From positions 744,001-808,000 of the forward strand of contig NC_021294.1 of the NCBI RefSeq assembly GCF_000402035.1: a stretch of DNA of 64,000 nt, read 5' to 3'. The notes under the pieces were generated by a model. It was not told where the DNA came from and ran no database searches. It saw only the letters and a program-made list of their open reading frames with translations. Below are positions 1 to 8,280 of this stretch, piece by piece. How positions within the stretch are numbered: position 1 is the stretch's first letter; every line of letters starts with the position of its first letter. The DNA comes from Caballeronia insecticola (GTDB lineage Bacteria > Pseudomonadota > Gammaproteobacteria > Burkholderiales > Burkholderiaceae). The translations under genes and the position numbers were made by a program.

Positions 1-544
1 CGTTGCGCATGTTTGCGATCGTGCTCGACGCCTGCATCAACGCGAACGCGCTCGGCACGACATAGCCCTGTCCGTCGAGTCCGCCGGCGGGCATGCTCAG
101 CTTCGGCGCTTGCAGATTGAGCTTCGCGGCGCATTTCGCGCTGTTGCGCGCGGCGATATCCGCGAGCTTCTGCTGATTCTCGGGCGAAACCGGCGGGGGC
201 ACCGCCTGCCGGTCCTTCAGATACTGCTCGAGCTTGTTGCGCAAGGCTTCATCCGGTATCGGACGGCTTTGCGCCTGCACCGCGAGCGCATCGAGTTCAC
301 CGAGAATCTGATCGTATCGATCGACCCGGCTCGCGAAGGTGTCCGCCCTCGTACCAAGGCTCGTCGACGCATACATGCTCATGACGTCGTTGGTCGACTT
401 GCTGATGCCCGCGACGAGCGCGGGATCGTAGTCCGGCGCGATCTGGATCGTCGTGCACGCCGCGCCCGTCAACATCACGAACGCGGCCGTCGTCAGATAG
501 GCCCGCAGCCGCAGGCCGAGCTTGTTCGACCGATGCATGGTCAT
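1..544 (-). CDS. putative exported lipoprotein, C-terminus beyond window
   Basis: An open frame of about 180 codons starts at the ATG at 544 and runs off the window edge, so the C-terminus is missing. The N-terminus is basic and then hydrophobic, ending in TGAAC near residue 30. That reads as an export signal with an imperfect lipobox (Gly where a large aliphatic residue is usual). The rest is soluble, rich in Ala and Gln, with no domain I recognise. Its ATG overlaps the stop of the lysozyme-like gene (ATGA, 541-544), so the two are probably co-translated. A role as partner of that wall hydrolase is inference. Confidence 0.6.
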   Translation of the reverse strand, partial: MTMHRSNKLGLRLRAYLTTAAFVMLTGAACTTIQIAPDYDPALVAGISKSTNDVMSMYASTSLGTRADTFASRVDRYDQILGELDALAVQAQSRPIPDEALRNKLEQYLKDRQAVPPPVSPENQQKLADIAARNSAKCAAKLNLQAPKLSMPAGGLDGQGYVVPSAFALMQASSTIANMRN

Positions 545-1191
545 GCCTTCGCCTCCTCGGGCTGCGCTTCCGCAGGCTGCGCCTCTTCCGGCTGCGCCTG
601 CAACGCCGCATTCAACGACGCTTCGAGCTTCTGCGCATAGACCTGAATGTCCGCGGCGCGATCTTGTCCGTTGATGATCCTGCGCGCGCCGAGATAGTCG
701 GTGCCGTTATCGTTGATGTACGACTTCAGGCTCTTGCCCGTGAAGATGCCTTCACGCATGCCGACCGACATGATGCGATAAGCCGTCAGCGGATCGAGCA
801 CGCGTTCCGGATTCGACACGAGATCGCTGCCCAGCGAGAGCCGCTGTCCGACGCTCAGGTAGTTCCGCTTGCCGGTGATCTGCACGAATCCCCTGCCGCG
901 ATACATGAAGCCGTCGCCGACTACCGTGTTGCCGAGCCGCGTCGCTTTGTCCGACACCGGGTCGTATTGCTTGAAGTAATCGGGCTTGCCCCACTCCGTG
1001 ATCGGTTGCCATGTGTCGCCGCATTCGTGCTTGACCGTGGCGAGCATGTAGGCGACCCAGCGGACATCGTTCACATCGGGATCGAGCTGCACGAAGCCGA
1101 GCAAGCGATCAAGCCCGGAAAGTTGCGGCGCGGTCAGCTTCGAAAAAGCGTTTTCATATTCAGAAAAAAAGATCTGATGGTCGAACCACAT
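541..1191 (-). CDS. GH19-like chitinase/lysozyme-family wall hydrolase
   Basis: 216 residues. The fold is the lysozyme-like GH19 type found in chitinases and phage endolysins, which cleave beta-1,4 bonds of chitin or peptidoglycan. Visible marks are KHECGDTW (about 54-61, candidate catalytic Glu56), a second Glu near 66, and the YRGRGFVQITGKRNY block (97-111) typical of the substrate cleft. The tail after residue 190 is a degenerate QPEEAQPAEAQ repeat, probably a flexible linker. No signal peptide is visible. I chose the ATG at 1191 because GGAGG lies 5 bases before it; an in-frame TTG at 1203 would place that site inside the gene. It is coupled by ATGA to a lipoprotein. A prophage or secretion-system origin is possible but unproven. 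Confidence 0.75.
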   Translation of the reverse strand: MWFDHQIFFSEYENAFSKLTAPQLSGLDRLLGFVQLDPDVNDVRWVAYMLATVKHECGDTWQPITEWGKPDYFKQYDPVSDKATRLGNTVVGDGFMYRGRGFVQITGKRNYLSVGQRLSLGSDLVSNPERVLDPLTAYRIMSVGMREGIFTGKSLKSYINDNGTDYLGARRIINGQDRAADIQVYAQKLEASLNAALQAQPEEAQPAEAQPEEAKA

Positions 1192-1580
1192 GGCGGCCTC
1201 CAAACTAAGGGTTCACATACATCAATGGGTATTCGCTCACGCTTCGTTTGAGTCGTAATTGGCGAGCGACACGGCACACGTCCGATACTTCGGCCATCGC
1301 GAGCGGATGACTCATGAAGATCGGAATCCGAACTAATTAGAGGAATTGATCGACAAGCGGGATTCAAAAGAATATTGGTCGTTGCGCCCGGCGATTTGCC
1401 GCCAGAACCGATGTCGAATCGGACGTTTTGCGGGTCATGACAGATCGCTCGCCCCGATGCTGTCGTTCGGAAGCGAGGAAGAGGCGGAAAACGCAGAAAA
1501 CGCAGATGCAGGAAACGACACGAACAGCGCCGCTGCCCGGAAGACAAAAACGCGTAGATGAGAAATTTTTCGCGAGGGGC
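1192..1580. other. intergenic region without a recognisable gene
   Basis: Between the hydrolase start and the tRNA promoter I see no convincing coding frame, repeat or hairpin. It must contain the promoter of the leftward hydrolase-lipoprotein pair, but I cannot point to a clear -35/-10 pair. Confidence 0.5.
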
Positions 1581-1610
1581 TTCCCACAACGCGAAACTAT
1601 CCCCTATAAT
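1581..1610 (+). promoter_or_regulatory. promoter of tRNA-Val
   Basis: A perfect -10 box TATAAT sits at 1605-1610, 13 bases before the mature tRNA. A weak -35 candidate (TTCCCA, 1581-1586) lies 18 bases upstream. Confidence 0.6.
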
Positions 1611-1623
1611 GCGCGGCTTCTGT

Positions 1624-1700
1624 AGGCTCGTAGCTCAGCTGGTTAGAGCACCACCTTGACATGGTGGGGGTCGTTGGTTCGAGTCCAATCGAGCCTACCA
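1624..1700 (+). tRNA. tRNA-Val (anticodon GAC)
   Basis: 77 nt. The acceptor arm AGGCTCG (1624-1630) pairs with CGAGCCT (1690-1696), followed by discriminator A and an encoded CCA. The D arm (AGCTCAGCTGGTTAGAGC), the anticodon arm CCACC-TTGACAT-GGTGG with anticodon GAC, and the T loop GGTTCGAGTCC are all intact. GAC reads GUC/GUU valine codons. Confidence 0.95.
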
Positions 1701-1708
1701 ACGCATTC

Positions 1709-1758
1709 AATAAAAAACGCACCATCGTGATTCATATCGCGATGGTGCGTTTTTTATT
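1709..1758. terminator. strong bidirectional Rho-independent terminator
   Basis: A perfect 19-bp inverted repeat (1709-1727 with 1740-1758, 12-base loop) has an A-run on the left arm and a T-run on the right, so it can end transcription both ways. It lies between tRNA-Val and the end of the leftward operon at 1793. Confidence 0.9.
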
Positions 1759-1792
1759 GACGCGCGCCTTTCAGCAACGCTTCAATTGCGCT

Positions 1793-2011
1793 TCAATCCC
1801 AGCAATTACGGAAGGCCACCGCGACGATCACCGGCACCGTGAGCACGAGCGGAATAGCGAAGTACGGCACTTCCAGATGGACGATCCACGTGTAGATCAG
1901 CCATGCCACGCCCAATGCGAGCGTGGCGAGGCCGATAAGCGCCGTCAGCACGTTGAGCATGCGCGGCGACAGTCGTTTGCGGGAGGCTTCTTTGCCCGAA
2001 GGAGTTTCCAT
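1793..2011 (-). CDS. small two-helix membrane protein
   Basis: 72 residues. A basic N-terminus (to about residue 17) is followed by two hydrophobic segments (about 19-42 and 48-68), consistent with a small inner-membrane protein. I do not recognise the family. It is the last gene of a leftward operon (dehydrogenase, aldehyde dehydrogenase, DUF3100-like, this gene) and lies 34 bases before a strong terminator. It could be an accessory subunit of the DUF3100-like protein (inference from position only). The ribosome site before the ATG is weak. Confidence 0.6.
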   Translation of the reverse strand: METPSGKEASRKRLSPRMLNVLTALIGLATLALGVAWLIYTWIVHLEVPYFAIPLVLTVPVIVAVAFRNCWD

Positions 2012-2080
2012 GGCGGCGAGCGCGTTCGAGCGCGAGACAAATACATTCTGATTTTATACCGCGCGGCCCGCCGCCGTACT

Positions 2081-3421
2081 TCAGATATGGAAAAGCTGCG
2101 CCACGAGCGCCGCGCCGAGAAAGGTTCCGGCGTTGGCCACGAACGACACCAGCACAATGCGCCAGCCCAGCCTTCTGAACGCCGGAATGTCCTTGGCGAT
2201 CGAGAGTCCGGCGAAGGTGAGCATCGGCGTCGTCACGCCGAGGAAGTCGTTCTGTGCGCTCGCCGTCGCGATCTGCGCGGCCCACGGGCACCACGGCGAA
2301 GTCAGGAACATCGCCACGATCGACACCCAGCACACCGCCGGAATCTTGCGCCCGGTCGCCTGCGCCACGGCATCGCCGACGATCGTCGCCAGCACCATCA
2401 GCGCCATGCCCGGCAGCGCCTGCAGCGGCGTCGTGCCGTGCGTGATCCAGTCCGCGACGATCGCCATCGCGGCCGTGACGCCCCAGGCGAGCAGCTTGCC
2501 GCCGTAACCGAGATGAGGCGCCTCGGTCTTCACGTCGCCGAGTTTGGGCGCTGTCGATGCCGCGTCGCGCGCGCTCGATGCCTTCGTCGTGCGTCCGATG
2601 AGCGGCTCCAGCAGACGATAGCCCCACACCGCCATCGGCAGCGAGATGAACAGCGTGAAGTACGTGCCGATGGTCGTCGTGATCAGATTGCTGGCCGCCG
2701 CGAACGTCAGCACCGATTTGGCCGTCTCCGGGTCCTGCTGCGCGGCGATCGCGCCCGAGGCCGCCGCCATCATGCTGCCGGAGCCGACGCCCGAGCCCAT
2801 CGCGAGCGCAAGCGGATGAAAGATATGCAGACTGGCGACGAAGCCCGCGAAGATCGCGATGAACACCGCGCCGAAGACGGTGCCCGTCAGATATTCGGCG
2901 AGCACGCCGCGCCCTTCCGCCGAATCCATGCCGTATTTTTCGCCGATGATCGCAAGACTCGGCTCGCGCCCGACGGAAAACGTCGCGCCGATCGCTTCGC
3001 GCTTGATGCCGAGCAAAAGCGCGAGCGGCAGACCGAGCAGGATCGTGCCGACGAAATGGCCCAGTTCCTGAAACGCGAGCGCCCAGCCGGCCGCCGCGAG
3101 CTTGGGCAACGCGCTGCCGACCATCAGCCCGAGCTTCGCGACGAACAACAGGAGCGCCGGCTGGAGAATGGCGGCGGCATAAAACTGGCTGCGCACGTCG
3201 AGACGCGCCGGGCTCTTCCAGCGTTCGGAGACGAGTCCGAGCGCGGCGCCGAGCAACAGCGCCCAGATCATCGGCAACAAGACGACCTTGCCCGGCCCGA
3301 TCCTGAACGTGAACGCGCCGATGAACTCCGCGATCAACAGAATGATTGCGGCGTAGAAGAACAGCTTCGCGGTTCTGAGACCACTGCTTTGTGCGCTTTC
3401 CGCGCTCAACGTGCTTTCCAT
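2081..3421 (-). CDS. DUF3100-like polytopic membrane protein, putative transporter
   Basis: 446 residues with about ten hydrophobic segments. The opening (AEFIGAFTFRIGPGKVVLLP, near residues 31-50) and the overall pattern match what I remember of the DUF3100 family, which has no assigned function but looks like a carrier. A polar loop at about 283-300 splits two halves, and a Gly/Ser/Met-rich stretch (GSGVGSGSMMAAASG, about 209-223) may lie at a substrate path. It sits in an operon with two NAD-dependent dehydrogenases, so import of their substrate is a reasonable inference. The family call is from memory and moderately sure. Confidence 0.6.
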   Translation of the reverse strand: MESTLSAESAQSSGLRTAKLFFYAAIILLIAEFIGAFTFRIGPGKVVLLPMIWALLLGAALGLVSERWKSPARLDVRSQFYAAAILQPALLLFVAKLGLMVGSALPKLAAAGWALAFQELGHFVGTILLGLPLALLLGIKREAIGATFSVGREPSLAIIGEKYGMDSAEGRGVLAEYLTGTVFGAVFIAIFAGFVASLHIFHPLALAMGSGVGSGSMMAAASGAIAAQQDPETAKSVLTFAAASNLITTTIGTYFTLFISLPMAVWGYRLLEPLIGRTTKASSARDAASTAPKLGDVKTEAPHLGYGGKLLAWGVTAAMAIVADWITHGTTPLQALPGMALMVLATIVGDAVAQATGRKIPAVCWVSIVAMFLTSPWCPWAAQIATASAQNDFLGVTTPMLTFAGLSIAKDIPAFRRLGWRIVLVSFVANAGTFLGAALVAQLFHI

Positions 3422-3474
3422 TCCCTTCTCCCCTTGATTGCCCGTGCGTGGCTCATGCGTGGATCATATGTGGT

Positions 3475-4986
3475 TCATAGATAGCCGAACGTGTTTGCCG
3501 GCTCTCGCGCCGTTTCGACCCACACGCTCTTGGTCTGCGTGTATTCGTAGAGTGCCTCGACGCCGCTCGAACGGCCATATCCGGAAAGCCCGTATCCGCC
3601 GAACGGCGACGCGACGTTGATCGTCTTGTAGCCGTTCACCCAGAACGTGCCCGCATCGACCTCGGCCGCAACGCGCAGCGAACGCGCGACGTCGTTGGTC
3701 CACACGGCGCCCGCGAGACCGAACTCGGTGTCGTTGGCGATGGCAACCGCTTCTTCTTCCGTATCGAACGGGATCGCCGCGACCACCGGTCCGAAGATTT
3801 CGGTGCGCGCCACGTCCATGTTGTTGGTGACGCCCGCGAGCACCGTCGGCGCGACGAAATAGCCCGCGTCCGAACGCTCGGCCGTGCCCGCCGCGAGGGT
3901 TGCTCCATCGGCTAAGCCTTTGCCGATCATCGACATCACGTGATCGTACTGCTTGCGATTATTGATCGGGCCGACTTCGGTCGTATCGTCGAGCGGCGCG
4001 CCGACCTTGATCTTCTTGGCGCCCGCCGCGACCATCGCGACGAATTCATCGTAGACGGAACGCTGCACCAAAAGGCGCGAACCCGCGACGCAGCTTTGCC
4101 CCGCGCCCGCGAAAATCGCGGCCTGCGCGGTTAGTGCCGCGCGCTTCAGATCGGCATCGGCGAAGATGATGTTGGCCGATTTGCCGCCCAGTTCCAGCAC
4201 GCACGGCAACACGCGTTTCGCAGCCGCCTCGGCGATGCGCGCGCCCGTCGCGGGCGAGCCGACGAACACGACTTTCTTGACCGCCTTGTGCGCGATAGCC
4301 GATTGCGCGACCGTGTGCCCAAGCCCCGCGAGCACGTTGATGAGTCCCTTCGGTGCGCCGCCGCGCTCCGCCAGCAGCCCGATCACGAGCGAAGTGAACG
4401 GCGTCAGCTCGGACGGTTTGAGGAGCACGGCGTTGCCCATCGAAATGGCGGGCGCGACCTGCCATCCGCAGGTGAACACGGGCGCGTTCCACGGCGTGAT
4501 TTGCAGCACGGTGCCGGCGGGCTCGCGACGCGTGTAGTTCAGATGCGACGTCGGCACGGGAATGACATCGCCATAAAACTTGTCCGCCCAGCCGCCGTAG
4601 TACTCGAACATTTCGGCGACCTTCGCCACTTCGCCCCGGCAATCGCGGATCGGCTTGCCGGAGCCGAGCGATTCGAGCCGCGCGATCGGTTCAGCGCACC
4701 GGCGGATCTCCCGCGCGATCTCGAACATGACCCGGCCGCGCGCCGCGTGCGTGAGCGCCCACCATTGCTTCTGCGCACGCGTGGCCGCGGTCGCCGCCTG
4801 TTCGACGACCGCAGCGCCGCCGTCCTTATAGGCGAGGCTCCGCTTGCCCGTGGCGGCATCGTAGAGCTGGATCGTTTCGCCCGCGCCCTCGAGCAATTCG
4901 CCGCCGACGTACGAGCCGATCGTCTTGGCGTTCGGAAAGAAGTGCGCGAAAGCGGCCAGAAGCTGTTCTGCTGCGTTGTATTCCAT
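3475..4986 (-). CDS. NAD(P)-dependent aldehyde dehydrogenase
   Basis: 503 residues, full length for the ALDH superfamily, which oxidises aldehydes to acids in the cytoplasm. The catalytic set is visible: oxyanion Asn167 in TPWN, general base Glu266 in LELGGKS, nucleophile Cys299 in GAGQSCVAG, and the FVGSPATG coenzyme loop (241-248). The C-terminus carries the usual FGGYGLSGYGRSSG block. It lies 15 bases downstream of a beta-hydroxyacid dehydrogenase and upstream of a DUF3100-like membrane protein. The likely chain is hydroxyacid or alcohol oxidation, then aldehyde oxidation. The substrate cannot be read from sequence. Confidence 0.88.
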   Translation of the reverse strand: MEYNAAEQLLAAFAHFFPNAKTIGSYVGGELLEGAGETIQLYDAATGKRSLAYKDGGAAVVEQAATAATRAQKQWWALTHAARGRVMFEIAREIRRCAEPIARLESLGSGKPIRDCRGEVAKVAEMFEYYGGWADKFYGDVIPVPTSHLNYTRREPAGTVLQITPWNAPVFTCGWQVAPAISMGNAVLLKPSELTPFTSLVIGLLAERGGAPKGLINVLAGLGHTVAQSAIAHKAVKKVVFVGSPATGARIAEAAAKRVLPCVLELGGKSANIIFADADLKRAALTAQAAIFAGAGQSCVAGSRLLVQRSVYDEFVAMVAAGAKKIKVGAPLDDTTEVGPINNRKQYDHVMSMIGKGLADGATLAAGTAERSDAGYFVAPTVLAGVTNNMDVARTEIFGPVVAAIPFDTEEEAVAIANDTEFGLAGAVWTNDVARSLRVAAEVDAGTFWVNGYKTINVASPFGGYGLSGYGRSSGVEALYEYTQTKSVWVETAREPANTFGYL

Positions 4987-5001
4987 GTCCGGAGATTCCC
5001 C

Positions 5002-5871
5002 TTACTTCGATTCGATGAACTGCACGATGCGATTGAAGTCTTCAGCATCGCCGATGCTTGCCTCGCTCGCCGCCCACAGCCGCCCCGCTTCCTGCGCGAT
5101 CGGCGCGTTCGCGTGCACGCCGTCGAGCAGCGCCATCGCGAGGCGCACGTCCTTGCGCATGAGTTTCATCGTGAAGCCGGAGTCGAACTTGTCGTTGAAG
5201 ATCCACGTCGGATAATTGGTGAGCGTCGCGCTGTTGCGTCCCGAGCCGCCGTTGAGCGCCTCGACGAGCTTCTCCGGATCGACGCCCGATGCCTTCGCCG
5301 CGCGAACCGCCTCGCTCGCCGCGAGCAAGTGCACGCCCGTCAGCATGTTGTTGATGATCTTCGTCACGTGTCCCGCGCCGACCGGCCCGACATGCACGCG
5401 CTTCGCGCTGATCACGGCGAGGATCGGCTCGACCGCGGCGACGTCGGCTTCCGTGCCGCCGAGGACCATCGTCATGGTGGCGGTCGCGGCGCCTTTCGGG
5501 CCGCCGCTCACCGGGCCATCGACAAAGCCGATGCCGCATTCCGCGAGCGCGGCCGCCACTTTCTTCGTGCTGTTCGGATCGGCGGTTGTCGTGTCGACGA
5601 CAATCAGCCCGCGCTTCCCGCTCGATGCCACGCCGCCCTGCCCCAGCACGACTTCCTCGACAATCGCCGAAGTCGGCAGCGAGAGAATCAGCACATCGAC
5701 TTCGCCCGCGATCGCCGCGATCGACGTGCGCGCCTCGATACCGTCCGCCTCCAGCGCCTGCGCGACGCCCGGCGCCGCATCGAAACCGAGCACGCGATAC
5801 CCGCCGCGCCTGGCCGAGCGCGCCATGCCGCGCCCCATGTTTCCCAGCCCGATCACACCTACCGTCTTCAT
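5002..5871 (-). CDS. beta-hydroxyacid dehydrogenase (3-hydroxyisobutyrate / tartronate-semialdehyde reductase family)
   Basis: 289 residues, the usual family length. The N-terminal Rossmann motif is VIGLGNMGRGMA (GxGxxG at 8-13). The substrate signature is VDGPVSGGPKGA (Ser122), and the catalytic Lys is in GHVTKIINNM (Lys171). These enzymes interconvert beta-hydroxy acids and semialdehydes with NAD(P). It is the first gene of a leftward operon with an aldehyde dehydrogenase, a DUF3100-like protein and a small membrane protein, divergent from a LysR regulator 156 bases away. Glyoxylate-type (GlxR) or 3-hydroxyisobutyrate-type activity are both possible. Confidence 0.85.
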   Translation of the reverse strand: MKTVGVIGLGNMGRGMARSARRGGYRVLGFDAAPGVAQALEADGIEARTSIAAIAGEVDVLILSLPTSAIVEEVVLGQGGVASSGKRGLIVVDTTTADPNSTKKVAAALAECGIGFVDGPVSGGPKGAATATMTMVLGGTEADVAAVEPILAVISAKRVHVGPVGAGHVTKIINNMLTGVHLLAASEAVRAAKASGVDPEKLVEALNGGSGRNSATLTNYPTWIFNDKFDSGFTMKLMRKDVRLAMALLDGVHANAPIAQEAGRLWAASEASIGDAEDFNRIVQFIESK

Positions 5872-5998
5872 CAGCGAAATCTCCGTCCCGTGCGCGATGC
5901 GGTTCGACGCAGCCTGTCTGGCCGATGCATCGCGCGTTGTGCGTTCCCGTCATATTCGGTCCGTGAAGCCGTACAATCAATCAACGCCAATATTGAAT

Positions 5999-6019
5999 GT
6001 GTTCTAATTTTTAGAACAC
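5999..6019. promoter_or_regulatory. perfect inverted repeat, candidate LysR operator
   Basis: GTGTTCTAA (5999-6007) and TTAGAACAC (6011-6019) form a perfect 9-bp dyad with a 3-base AT spacer. It ends 8 bases before the LysR start codon, in the shared divergent region with the dehydrogenase operon. The TTCTAA...TTAGAA core fits an autoregulatory LysR-type site. Confidence 0.6.
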
Positions 6020-6027
6020 TGAAGCCT

Positions 6028-6936
6028 ATGACCGACAATCTCACCGATAGCCGGATCGTCTATTTCTTCGAAGCCGTGCGCTGCGGCACGATACGCGCGG
6101 CGGCCGACTTCCTGAACGTGGCGCCATCGGCGGTGAGCCGGCAGATCGGCCTGCTGGAAAAGGAACTGGATGCGGCGCTCGTCGAGCGGCACGCGCGCGG
6201 CGTGAAACCGACGGATGCCGGGCAATGCGTGATCGAGTATTTCCGCGAGCAGCTCGCACATCGCGACGACCTTCTCTCGCGCCTTCAGGAACTGCGCGGG
6301 CTGCGCACGGGTCAGGTGAACATCGTGCTCGGCGAGGGCTTCGTATCGGATCTGCTGTCCGGGCCAATGCAGCAGTTCTGCAGACAATACAGCGGCATCA
6401 AGGTGAATCTCGATCTCGGCGGCACCAACGACGTGATCCGCAAAATCTCCGAGGACGAAGGCGAAATCGGTCTCGTCTATAACCCGCCGCAGGAACCGAA
6501 GTTGGTGTCGCGCGCGATCAAGCGGCAACCGATGATGGCGATTGTCGGGCCCGACTTTCCGCGTCGCGAGCGCAAGTCGATGAGCGTGCAGGAACTCGCG
6601 CAATTCCCGCTCGCGGTGACGCATGCTTCATACGGCACGCGGCAGATGCTGCAGGCGGTCGAATACGCGGAAAAGCTCAGGCTCGATCCGGTCGTGACAA
6701 CGAACTCGATCGCCATTCTGAAGCAGTTCGTGAAGTCCGGACTCGGCATTACGGTGTTGCCCGCGTTCGCTATCACGAGCGAGATGGAAGCCGGCGATCT
6801 GTTCGCCATCGACATCACGCATCCGATTCTCGCCGACGCCGAAGCGCATCTCGTCACGCGCGCGGGACGCAGGCTATCGGTTGCATCGAACAAGATGCTT
6901 CAGCTGATGACGGCGCAGATGCGGGCGTTTCGTTAG
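6028..6936 (+). CDS. LysR-family transcriptional regulator
   Basis: 302 residues. The winged helix-turn-helix covers about residues 9-68, with the signature TIRAAADFLNVAPSAVSRQI (28-47). The ligand-binding periplasmic-binding-protein-like domain runs from about 95 to the end, with a typical GLGITVLP segment. The ATG at 6028 is the first in the frame after the operator dyad. It is divergent from the dehydrogenase/ALDH/DUF3100 operon and most likely controls it in response to a pathway intermediate. Confidence 0.88.
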   Translation: MTDNLTDSRIVYFFEAVRCGTIRAAADFLNVAPSAVSRQIGLLEKELDAALVERHARGVKPTDAGQCVIEYFREQLAHRDDLLSRLQELRGLRTGQVNIVLGEGFVSDLLSGPMQQFCRQYSGIKVNLDLGGTNDVIRKISEDEGEIGLVYNPPQEPKLVSRAIKRQPMMAIVGPDFPRRERKSMSVQELAQFPLAVTHASYGTRQMLQAVEYAEKLRLDPVVTTNSIAILKQFVKSGLGITVLPAFAITSEMEAGDLFAIDITHPILADAEAHLVTRAGRRLSVASNKMLQLMTAQMRAFR

Positions 6937-6978
6937 TCCGCTAGCATCGTAGCCGCGACTCAAAATCAAGGAGGAAAG

Positions 6979-7458
6979 ATGATTGACGATACCGACAAGC
7001 AGCACCTGATCCGCTGCATCGCACTCGCACAGGAAGCACTCGATGACGGCGACGAACCCTTCGGCTCGCTACTGGTTTCGAAGGACGGGCGCGTGCTTTT
7101 CGAAGACTGCAATCGCGTGAGCGGCGGCGACCACACGCGTCATCCGGAGTTCGCCATCGCCAAATGGGCGGCCGAGCATCTGCCCGAAGCCGAGCGAAAG
7201 GACGCGGTCGTGTACACGTCCGGCGAACATTGCCCGATGTGTTCGGCCGCTCACGCGTGGGTTGGGCTTGGGCGCATCGTCTATGCGGCATCGACGAAAC
7301 AGTTCACGCAATGGCGCGCGGAACTCGGCGCGAAACCGGGCCGCGTGCGTCCGCTGTCGATACAGGATGTGATCGACGATACCGTCGTCGACGGACCCGT
7401 CGATGAGTTTGCCGAACGCGTGAAGGCGCTGCATGTGGCGCATTATCGTCGGAAGTAG
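6979..7458 (+). CDS. nucleoside deaminase (cytidine/guanine deaminase-like)
   Basis: 159 residues of the CDA fold. Zinc ligands are His55 in the HPE motif (catalytic Glu57) and Cys85 and Cys88 in CPMC. The HPE form instead of the commoner HAE, and the SGEHCPMCSAAHAWVG block, resemble bacterial nucleoside/guanine deaminases rather than the tRNA editing enzyme TadA. It acts in the cytoplasm on a base or nucleoside. The gene follows the LysR gene by 42 bases with AGGAGG before its ATG, and converges on a DUF429 gene with a one-base gap. The substrate is unknown. Confidence 0.8.
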   Translation: MIDDTDKQHLIRCIALAQEALDDGDEPFGSLLVSKDGRVLFEDCNRVSGGDHTRHPEFAIAKWAAEHLPEAERKDAVVYTSGEHCPMCSAAHAWVGLGRIVYAASTKQFTQWRAELGAKPGRVRPLSIQDVIDDTVVDGPVDEFAERVKALHVAHYRRK

Positions 7459-7459
7459 G

Positions 7460-8200
7460 TTAGAAGCAGATTGCCATCGGGAGGCCTGCGTCATCCGCTT
7501 CGATGGTTTCGGGAATGCGCAACGCTTCGCCCGAAGCGATGCGGCGCGCGCTCCATAGAACGGCGAAGGCATCGAGCACGTCGTCTCGCGAAGCTTGCGC
7601 GGCTTTTCTCGCAGACAGCGCCGTGTCGATCGCGCTGCCGAAACATCGTACGAGCATCGCATGACGTAACGTAAAGCCGGATGCCTGAGCCTTGCTTTCG
7701 CGAAGGCCGTGTGCCGGCCCGCCTTCCTGCATACGCAAATGCATGAAGCTCAACTCGGGATGCACTTCGAATACACGACCTCGCGCTGCCGCTTGCGTGC
7801 GCAGCAAGTGATCGACTTCGGCAATCTTGTTTCTGATGTGGAAGGCCTGAAGCGAGATGCGCTTACCCGTTGCCGCATGATTGATGTCGCACGCTTCTTC
7901 ATAGGTCGATGCGGCGAGCGCCGCGCGCGTCGGCGGAGAGAAGACCGAGCTTGCGCGAGGAAGTCCCAGCAATTTGCGCGCGCGCGTATCGCAGGCGCGA
8001 ATGCCGTCGGCAGAAAGCCCGACAGGCATATCGACGGCTATAACAGCTTGATCGTGTTGCCAGTCGATCAAGTCGTGAAATCGAGCGATCACGCGCGTCG
8101 AAATATCTCCGGTGCGTCCGCATTGCTTCGCGACGAACCAGCCTGCCCTGCAGCCATCGATGCCGAACAGATCGGCTTGTGCGTCGAGTTCGTTGTTCAT
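7460..8200 (-). CDS. DUF429-family protein
   Basis: 246 residues. The N-terminal FGIDGCRAGWFVA (about 12-24), the internal IAVDMPVGL and the PHxELSF-like VHPELSFMHL are hallmarks of DUF429, a RNase H-like fold family predicted to be a nuclease but without a settled role. The acidic residues expected of a metal site (Asp15, Asp58, Glu150) are present. It converges with the deaminase and lies upstream of, but in the same direction as, the porin gene; nothing ties it to either. Confidence 0.75.
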   Translation of the reverse strand: MNNELDAQADLFGIDGCRAGWFVAKQCGRTGDISTRVIARFHDLIDWQHDQAVIAVDMPVGLSADGIRACDTRARKLLGLPRASSVFSPPTRAALAASTYEEACDINHAATGKRISLQAFHIRNKIAEVDHLLRTQAAARGRVFEVHPELSFMHLRMQEGGPAHGLRESKAQASGFTLRHAMLVRCFGSAIDTALSARKAAQASRDDVLDAFAVLWSARRIASGEALRIPETIEADDAGLPMAICF

Positions 8201-8280
8201 GCGGCAATCGTATCAACGAATGCGATGCGCCGAGCCTTATAAAAGACCCGGCGGAAAGCAGTCTCACGCCCTCGGAATGC

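Noticed and set aside
1661..3484. 607-codon rightward open frame opposite the DUF3100-like gene
   Set aside because: It is Arg/His/Asp-rich antisense translation produced by high GC at third codon positions, and overlaps a gene with clear membrane-protein character and a terminator.
4288..6027. Long rightward extension in front of the LysR gene
   Set aside because: The residues before the ATG at 6028 are antisense to the aldehyde dehydrogenase and beta-hydroxyacid dehydrogenase; the LysR domain begins exactly at 6028.
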